In this document: one piece after another, positions 58,341-64,000 of the stretch
Position numbering within the stretch: position 1 is the stretch's first letter
How the letters are laid out: the number at the start of each line of letters is the position of its first letter
Source: Odobenus rosmarus divergens
Lineage: Eukaryota; Chordata; Mammalia; Carnivora; Odobenidae
Direction: 5' to 3'
Length of the DNA: 64,000 nt
NCBI RefSeq assembly: GCF_000321225.1
Contig: NW_004450565.1
Coordinates: forward strand, 1,898,611-1,962,610
The notes under the pieces: generated by a model
Told to the model about the DNA's origin: nothing
The model's input: the letters and a program-made list of their open reading frames with translations, nothing else
Databases searched by the model: none
Translations under genes and position numbers: made by a program

Positions 58341-59192
58341 CTCTGGAGACAATTCTAAATGTGCACATCTCAGAGCAGAGGGACAGCCGTGAGCACGAAA
58401 AAAAAAAAAAAAAAAGATGCAGGCGTACCAGCTGAAAAAAAAAAAAAAAAACTGCGTCTGGCCTGGAAAAGTATCAAAGAGCTTCTGCTGGGTTCGTCAC
58501 TCTGCCTTAAAAAAAAAAAAAAAAAGGGGTGCGGTACCCTATACTAAAAAAAAAAAAAAAAAGGACCTGCCCTCAAGGCCCTAAAAAAAAAAAAAAAAAG
58601 CATCCACATCACAGGAGAAAAAAAAAAAAAAAAAAACTTCAAGTCTTCTCAGGAAAAAAAAAAAAAAAAAAAAGTATTTATATCAACCTTTTCAAAAAAA
58701 AAAAAAAAAATGACAGCAGAGCTCATGGCAAAAAAAAAAAAAAAAAAACAACAGGCATATTTACGACAAAAAAAAAAAAAAAAATTCTGTCCCTGGTCTG
58801 ACAGCCAGCCTTGTGCTGGTTTCAAGCCCCAGACCTGCGATAAAAAAAAAAAAAAAAACATTAATTTTAAAATCCTCTAAAAAAAAAAAAAAAAATGGGG
58901 CTACATATATATCCGAAAAAAAAAAAAAAAAACCCCACTCAGCACCATGTGCAAAAAAAAAAAAAAAAAGCCATCCTCAAAGCCGCAGCAAAAAAAAAAA
59001 AAAAAACGAGGGTCTCCCAGCTCTGTAAAAAAAAAAAAAAAAATGAGCACCCTTGGGGGCAGGAAAAAAAAAAAAAAAAACTGGCGGCTGGCCTGGCAGG
59101 CTCCATGCCTTTACAGACAAACTGACAGCACCAAGGAGAAATAAAGAGTGCCTCAACTTAACATAAGAGGAATTCTTTAAAAAACAAATTTA
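58341..59192. other. Damaged unassigned sequence
   Basis: Visible patches include 58,341-58,397, 58,452-58,508 and the unbroken 59,081-59,192, which contains 'ggagaaataaagagtgcc' (an AATAAA near 59,140). No repeat or gene is recognised. Confidence 0.4.
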
Positions 59193-59376
59193 GGGGCGCC
59201 TGGGTGGCTCAGTCGTTAAGCATCTGCCTTCGGCTCAGGTCATGATCCAAAAAAAAAAAAAAAAAGCCCCGCATCGGGCTCCCTGAAAAAAAAAAAAAAA
59301 AATTCTCCCTCTCCCTCTTGTGAAAAAAAAAAAAAAAAATCTCTCTGTCAAATAAATAAAAAAAAAAAAAAAAAAA
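59193..59376 (+). repeat. CAN-SINE, damaged by A-blocks
   Basis: The head GGGGCGCCTGGGTGGCTCAG and on to CATGATCC is intact (59,193-59,248). Then A17, 'gccccgcatcgggctccctg', A17, 'ttctccctctccctcttgtg', A17, 'tctctctgtcaaataaataa', A17. The intact copy at 8,573 has 17 bases (CGGGGTCCTGGGATCGA) at the first block and 17 (CTCGGTGGGAAGCCTGC) at the second. Flanks 'aaacaaattta' and 'aaataaattta' look like a target-site duplication. Confidence 0.97.
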
Positions 59377-59397
59377 AAATAAATTTAAAAATACATA

Positions 59398-62300
59398 AAA
59401 AAAAAAAAAAAAATTGTTTCTGATTTTAAATTCACAAGAGACCCCAAACACTGCCAAGCACATGCTTTTATTCATACTTTGTTAGAACTCATGTGTCTCC
59501 TTGACCTAAAAAAAAAAAAAAAAAATATTAGAAAGGCTAAGCCAAAAAAAAAAAAAAAAAATAAGTACTTTTCCTATGATAAAAAAAAAAAAAAAAAATT
59601 TATCATGTGTTTCTCCCTAAAAAAAAAAAAAAAAAGGACTCTTGCGATCCCTATAAAAAAAAAAAAAAAAAAGAAATAAAGTATCTTTCTTCAAAAAAAA
59701 AAAAAAAAAATTAGCTAAACTACACAAAAAAAAAAAAAAAAAAAAATTCCGTGTCTCTCTACGCTGAAAAAAAAAAAAAAAAAAGGAAAAGACCCTGCAT
59801 TCTAAAAAAAAAAAAAAAAAATTACACTAGTTTATCTCCCAAAAAAAAAAAAAAAAAATACCCAAAAAGAAAATACCAAAAAAAAAAAAAAAAAAACACA
59901 CAACACCCTCAATTAAAAAAAAAAAAAAAAAGACCTACAGAACCGCAGCACAAAAAAAAAAAAAAAAATGCACCATGAATTGCAAGCTAAAAAAAAAAAA
60001 AAAAATCTGGCTCTGATGAGCGGGCAAAAAAAAAAAAAAAAATGGCTCCTGAGATTCAGCCCAAAAAAAAAAAAAAAAATCGTGGCTTCAGCCTCAGCCA
60101 AAAAAAAAAAAAAAAATATAAAATCGACTTCAGAGAAAAAAAAAAAAAAAAAAACATGCCCCACAGCAGACACAAAAAAAAAAAAAAAAAGAGGCCACCA
60201 CCGTCAGGGGCCGTCAGCACCTTCCTTCACTGGAGAGGGTGCCCAGAGCCCGAGGAGCCGCAGCGTCACCATGAGGGAAGCAGCAAAAAAAAAAAAAAAA
60301 AGTGCTCCCTCATGCGACTTCAAAAAAAAAAAAAAAAAGAACTTCTGGCTCTCACGTGAAAAAAAAAAAAAAAAAAGGAAGTGTGTCCTTCCGTGAAAAA
60401 AAAAAAAAAAAAAGGCGCAGCTGAGAAGGATCAAAAAAAAAAAAAAAAACTGGGACACACCGGCAGACGAAAAAAAAAAAAAAAAACCCAATGGCACGGG
60501 CTCTCCAAAAAAAAAAAAAAAAAATGATATTTCTTATAAGAAAAAAAAAAAAAAAAAAAATATAGTCAAGTGCCCAGAACAAAAAAAAAAAAAAAAATTC
60601 TACCCACCAAGTATCTGAAAAAAAAAAAAAAAAATCCTAATACCAAGTTTATAAAAAAAAAAAAAAAAAAAGTTGTGCACATCAATAACTCAAAAAAAAA
60701 AAAAAAAACAAAAATAAAACAGGCACAAAAAAAAAAAAAAAAAAAGTCCAACGTCACCTGAAATAAAAAAAAAAAAAAAAAATTTAAAGGTAAACTTGAA
60801 TTAAAAAAAAAAAAAAAAAATTACTAGAGAGAGAATGAAAAAAAAAAAAAAAAAAATATCTCAGGAAAATGCTGACCAACGGGGCAGGTGGTTATTTCAT
60901 CCCCTTTGTGCAGGCAAACCCACAGGTCTCGAAAGTCTACTGAGCAGCAGAAAAAAAAAAAAAAAAACCCTCTTCCAGGTACAGGACAAAAAAAAAAAAA
61001 AAAAGATGGATTCTTCCTCAGGCTAAAAAAAAAAAAAAAAAACCAGCCACCCACAGGTACTAAAAAAAAAAAAAAAAAGTTGTGTGGATACATATGCAAA
61101 AAAAAAAAAAAAAAATCACTCACATTCTACCATCTAAAAAAAAAAAAAAAAAGTGATGGTTTCAGAACACAAAAAAAAAAAAAAAAAAAGGGGAAGGGAC
61201 ACACCGAGCAAAAAAAAAAAAAAAAATCCAGGGCGCGGAGGTCCTCCAGGAGCTCCTGGGCCACGGTCTGCAGGTGCGGGTTGAAAAAAAAAAAAAAAAA
61301 CAGGATGCGCTGCCGGGGCAAAAAAAAAAAAAAAAAAGAGGCCGACCTGGAGAAGACAAAAAAAAAAAAAAAAACAGACTGGACGAGTCGCAGTGCATGA
61401 AGACACACCTCTGCATCCGGGTCTGGGGGAGAAAAAAAAAAAAAAAAATTAGAACGAGACTCTACAGAAAAAAAAAAAAAAAAAATCCCTCAAGAGCTCT
61501 CGGCCAAAAAAAAAAAAAAAAATGACCGTTCAGTAACTGCCAAAAAAAAAAAAAAAAAAGTCACTTCTTGAGGCAAAAGAAAAAAAAAAAAAAAAAACAC
61601 AACAAACCTCAATGACAAAAAAAAAAAAAAAAACCATCTTCAAATATTACTCAAAAAAAAAAAAAAAAAATGCTGAACAAAAAATATGAGAAAAAAAAAA
61701 AAAAAAATTGCTCCAACTCTGTCCACAAAAAAAAAAAAAAAAAAGTATTACTCCATTTGTACTCCAAGTGCGTCAATCCCTCAGAGGACACATACAGGTA
61801 TAAAAAAAAAAAAAAAAACCCAGGCTCCCCAGAGTCATAAAAAAAAAAAAAAAAAGTGTTACCATGTCCCTGAGGAAAAAAAAAAAAAAAAACAGAACCT
61901 GGTACCCTGCACAAAAAAAAAAAAAAAAAAAACACAGCTAGACGCAAACAAAAAAAAAAAAAAAAACATTCTTAACTAGGAGGGATAAAAAAAAAAAAAA
62001 AAATTACTCTTCCCTACTGGGAAAAAAAAAAAAAAAAAAAATCCACTTCTTGATTGAATGAAAAAAAAAAAAAAAAACTCAAAATCAGTACCTCTTTAAA
62101 AAAAAAAAAAAAAAACCTTTTAAGAAGTGAGTACAAAAAAAAAAAAAAAAAAAGTAAGTCCTCAGTGAGAAAAAAAAAAAAAAAAAAATGCCCAGAGGCT
62201 CCTGCTGTTGACCCAGGGCCCCCAGGGCCCAGTGAAGACTGCTGTAAAAAAAAAAAAAAAAAGGGCAGGACATCCTGAGCCTAAAAAAAAAAAAAAAAAC

Positions 62301-62798
62301 TACTTTGGGGGAGGAGGGGAAAAAAAAAAAAAAAAAGGGCCTGCCAAAGACCTGGTAAAAAAAAAAAAAAAAACCGGGAGGAGGACAGGGTCGCCGGGAA
62401 GGCCCCACCACCCAGACAAAGATGGACAGGAGCTGAACCAAACACCAGAGAACTCCCTTTGTCCTCCAGCATCAGCCCAGCATACTTCCAGCAGCCAATA
62501 AGAGAAAAAAAAAAAAAAAAAAGGAGCAAAAGGAAGGAAGGAAAAAAAAAAAAAAAAAACGCAAAGGGAAGGCCAACAAAAAAAAAAAAAAAAAAGCACT
62601 GAGGAAGACACTCGGAAAAAAAAAAAAAAAAACTCACTTAGCGCAAGGAAAAAAAAAAAAAAAAAAAAATAATGGTACACAGAAGGCAAAAAAAAAAAAA
62701 AAAAAACCCACACCCATCTCATCCCGCACTGACAGCCCAGCAGAAGAGGAGGCATGGCCATGTCCACAAGTACACACCAGTTACCTCATTCTCTGCTG
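59398..62798. other. Damaged sequence, mostly unassigned
   Basis: Unreplaced patches include 59,414-59,507, 60,191-60,284, 60,857-60,950, 61,227-61,283, 61,375-61,431, 61,745-61,801, 62,189-62,245 and 62,374-62,504. Some parts are AT-rich and some (61.2-61.4 kb) GC-rich. One weak exon candidate is listed separately. Confidence 0.45.
61190..61431 (-). other. Possible protein-coding exon, minus strand
   Basis: Because A-blocks replace bases without shifting coordinates, one minus frame can be followed through them. The visible parts read PDPDAEVCLHALRLVQS, then VFSRSAS, then PRQRIL, then NPHLQTVAQELLEDLRALD, then CSVCPF, with no stop in the real windows. The fourth piece has the look of an amphipathic helix, as in HEAT/ARM-type proteins. 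I do not recognise the protein. GC-rich chance openness is the alternative, and exon borders are hidden. Confidence 0.3.
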
Positions 62799-63012
62799 CA
62801 GAGGCTGGTACACTATGGCCCAGAGACCAAATGCAGCCCAGGAAACATTTCTGTACAGGCTGTAAGCCAAGAGTGATTTTTATATTTTAAAGGGATAGTT
62901 TTTAAAAAAGAGAGAAGGGGGAGAAGAATATGCAGCAGAAACCATATATGGCCCGGCCCTAAAAATATTTACTATCCAGCCCATTACAGAAAAAGTTTGC
63001 TCTATTGCCCTG
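62799..63012. mobile_element. hAT-type (Charlie group) non-autonomous DNA element
   Basis: It begins CAGAGGCTGGTACACTATGG and ends 'ttacagaaaaagtttgctctattgccctg', degenerate versions of the CAGGGGTCGGCAAACT terminal inverted repeats. Inside are 'gaccaaatgcagcccagg', 'ctgtacaggctgtaagcc', 'gaatatgcagcagaaaccatatatggccc' and 'aaaatatttactatccagccc'. It is about 214 bp, with no coding capacity. No clean 8-bp target duplication is visible. It lies in the longest unreplaced patch of the lattice, and the subfamily name is not certain. Confidence 0.75.
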
Positions 63013-64000
63013 CACACGATGTAAAAAAAAAAAAAAAAAATTATGACAAAGCCAGGGAAAAAAAAAAAAAAAAAAAGAGTGATAAAGTAACCAACAAAAA
63101 AAAAAAAAAAAAAGACCCAGCTACAGGAACAACAAAAAAAAAAAAAAAAACTAAATAGGATGAAGAGATGAAAAAAAAAAAAAAAAAGGTTCCTACAGTA
63201 CATCTGAAAAAAAAAAAAAAAAAATAAACATTAATTAAAGGCTGAAAAAAAAAAAAAAAAACAAATCATAAAAAAGTTTTTAAAAAAAAAAAAAAAAACT
63301 AACAGTATCAATAAAACAAAAAAAAAAAAAAAAAAAACAACAAACAAAAAAAGAGAAAAAAAAAAAAAAAAATATTTTTGTATTTCTTTCTAAAAAAAAA
63401 AAAAAAAAACAGTATAACCACACTGATTAAAAAAAAAAAAAAAAAAAAAACAGCAAGACTTCACTAAAAAAAAAAAAAAAAAAATCCAAGATAAAGACAA
63501 AGGAAAAAAAAAAAAAAAAATATGCCAAACAAACACTAGTAAAAAAAAAAAAAAAAAGCCTATATTATTACCAAACAAAAAAAAAAAAAAAAAAAGAAGT
63601 GTTACCAGGACTACAAAAAAAAAAAAAAAAACGACAGAGAGGTCAACATGGCAAGAAGACAGAACAGTCTCAATTACGTATGTCCTGAATAACAGAGCTT
63701 CAAAAGACCAAAGCAAAATATGATAGAATTCCACGGGCAAATCGATTCACAATTAGAGTTGAAAACTTTAATGTTATTTCCATTCCTGATTTTAAAAAGA
63801 AAAAAAAAAAAAAAAATAAAAACACAGAACCCATGAAAAAAAAAAAAAAAAAATAGCAAGGTCAGCATACAATAAAAAAAAAAAAAAAAATTTCAGTGAG
63901 GATACATTGGAAAAAAAAAAAAAAAAATGTAAGATTGTTGAATCACAAAAAAAAAAAAAAAAAACAAATAATACATTATATGTTAAAAAAAAAAAAAAAA
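63013..64000. other. Damaged AT-rich sequence
   Basis: These are A-rich, T-poor 20-base windows between A-blocks, with one larger clean patch at 63,632-63,799 ('gacagagaggtcaacatggcaagaagacagaacag...tttaatgttatttcc'). The clean patch looks like L1 ORF2-type sequence but is too short to call. No gene is seen. The pattern runs off the window end in mid-block. Confidence 0.4.

Larger units (their letters stand above)
51257..64000. other. Artefact: 37-base lattice, 17 bases replaced by A, 20 real
   Basis: Runs of exactly 17 A (longer only where a neighbouring real base is A) begin at 51,257 + 37k. Checked examples are 51,257, 51,294, 51,331, 55,697, 56,807, 59,249, 63,023 and 63,985, with no phase slip over 12.7 kb. 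By hand count about 57 of 345 cells are not replaced, so roughly 290 x 17 = 4.9 kb is lost. Comparison with the intact CAN-SINE at 8,573, with L1 and with Tigger1 shows that each A-block stands for exactly 17 missing bases. All Lys-rich and Phe-rich frames in this part are spurious. Confidence 0.97.

Noticed and set aside
51800..63900. Many Lys-rich (KKKKK) and Phe-rich (FFFFF) open frames on the two strands
   Set aside because: They are translations of the A-blocks and have no coding meaning.
51257..64000. CRISPR-like architecture: identical 17-base 'repeats' (poly-A) with unique 20-base 'spacers'
   Set aside because: The repeats are homopolymer A, the spacers join into ordinary L1, Tigger1 and SINE sequence when 17 bases are put back, and the host is a mammal. 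The geometry comes from replacement of real bases.
1..64000. A bacterial or phage defence system or operon
   Set aside because: Mammalian SINE, LINE, LTR and Tigger sequences, low coding density and the lack of any operon-like gene order show a mammalian nuclear genome.

Overview
The window is nuclear DNA from a mammal of the order Carnivora. The diagnosis rests on several tRNA-Lys-derived CAN-SINE copies, which begin with GGGGCGCCTGGGTGGCTCAG and end in a CT-rich stretch and an AATAAATAAA tail. The subfamily looks like the arctoid type (bear, seal or mustelid side), but that is an inference from memory of the consensus. LINE-1, L2, MIR, MaLR-type LTRs, an hAT-type element and a Tigger1 DNA transposon are also present. 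I see no bacterial genes or operons and no complete protein-coding gene. Nearly all long open frames are by-products of high GC, of tandem repeats whose unit length is a multiple of three, or of artificial A-runs.

Layout. Positions 1 to about 50,334 are ordinary sequence, mostly GC-rich and gene-poor, broken by repeats: an 18-bp minisatellite (5.3-5.6 kb), CAN-SINEs (7.4, 8.6-9.0 and 49.3 kb), CA/GT tracts (10.8, 11.5-12.4 and 13.3-13.65 kb), L1 ORF1-type and 3'-end fragments (15.6-17.6 kb), a group of AT-richer blocks that look like conserved non-coding DNA (26.2-28.3 kb), a 3'-truncated U6 snRNA pseudogene with a target-site duplication (31.96-32.02 kb), a 38-bp minisatellite (33.7-34.56 kb) and an antisense L1 (36.8-38.4 kb). 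There are two assembly gaps: 11,798-12,227 (430 N) and 50,335-51,256 (922 N).

From 51,257, the first base after the second gap, to the end of the window, the sequence is damaged in a strictly regular way. Every 37 bases, 17 bases read as A and the next 20 are real. The lattice keeps exact phase over 12.7 kb (51,257 + 344 x 37 = 63,985). Alignment by eye to the CAN-SINE, L1 and Tigger1 shows that the A-blocks replace 17 real bases and are not inserted, so coordinates are preserved. About 57 of the 345 lattice cells escape. I read this as a data or assembly artefact and not as biology.

Through the damage one can still read a Tigger1 transposon (about 55,695-57,987) nested inside the 3' part of an L1, a CAN-SINE, an hAT-type element and two weak exon candidates. 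The window's most striking signal is therefore technical. The best biological items are the nested Tigger1/L1, the tailless U6 retropseudogene, the nested inverted SINE pair and the 26-28 kb block group.
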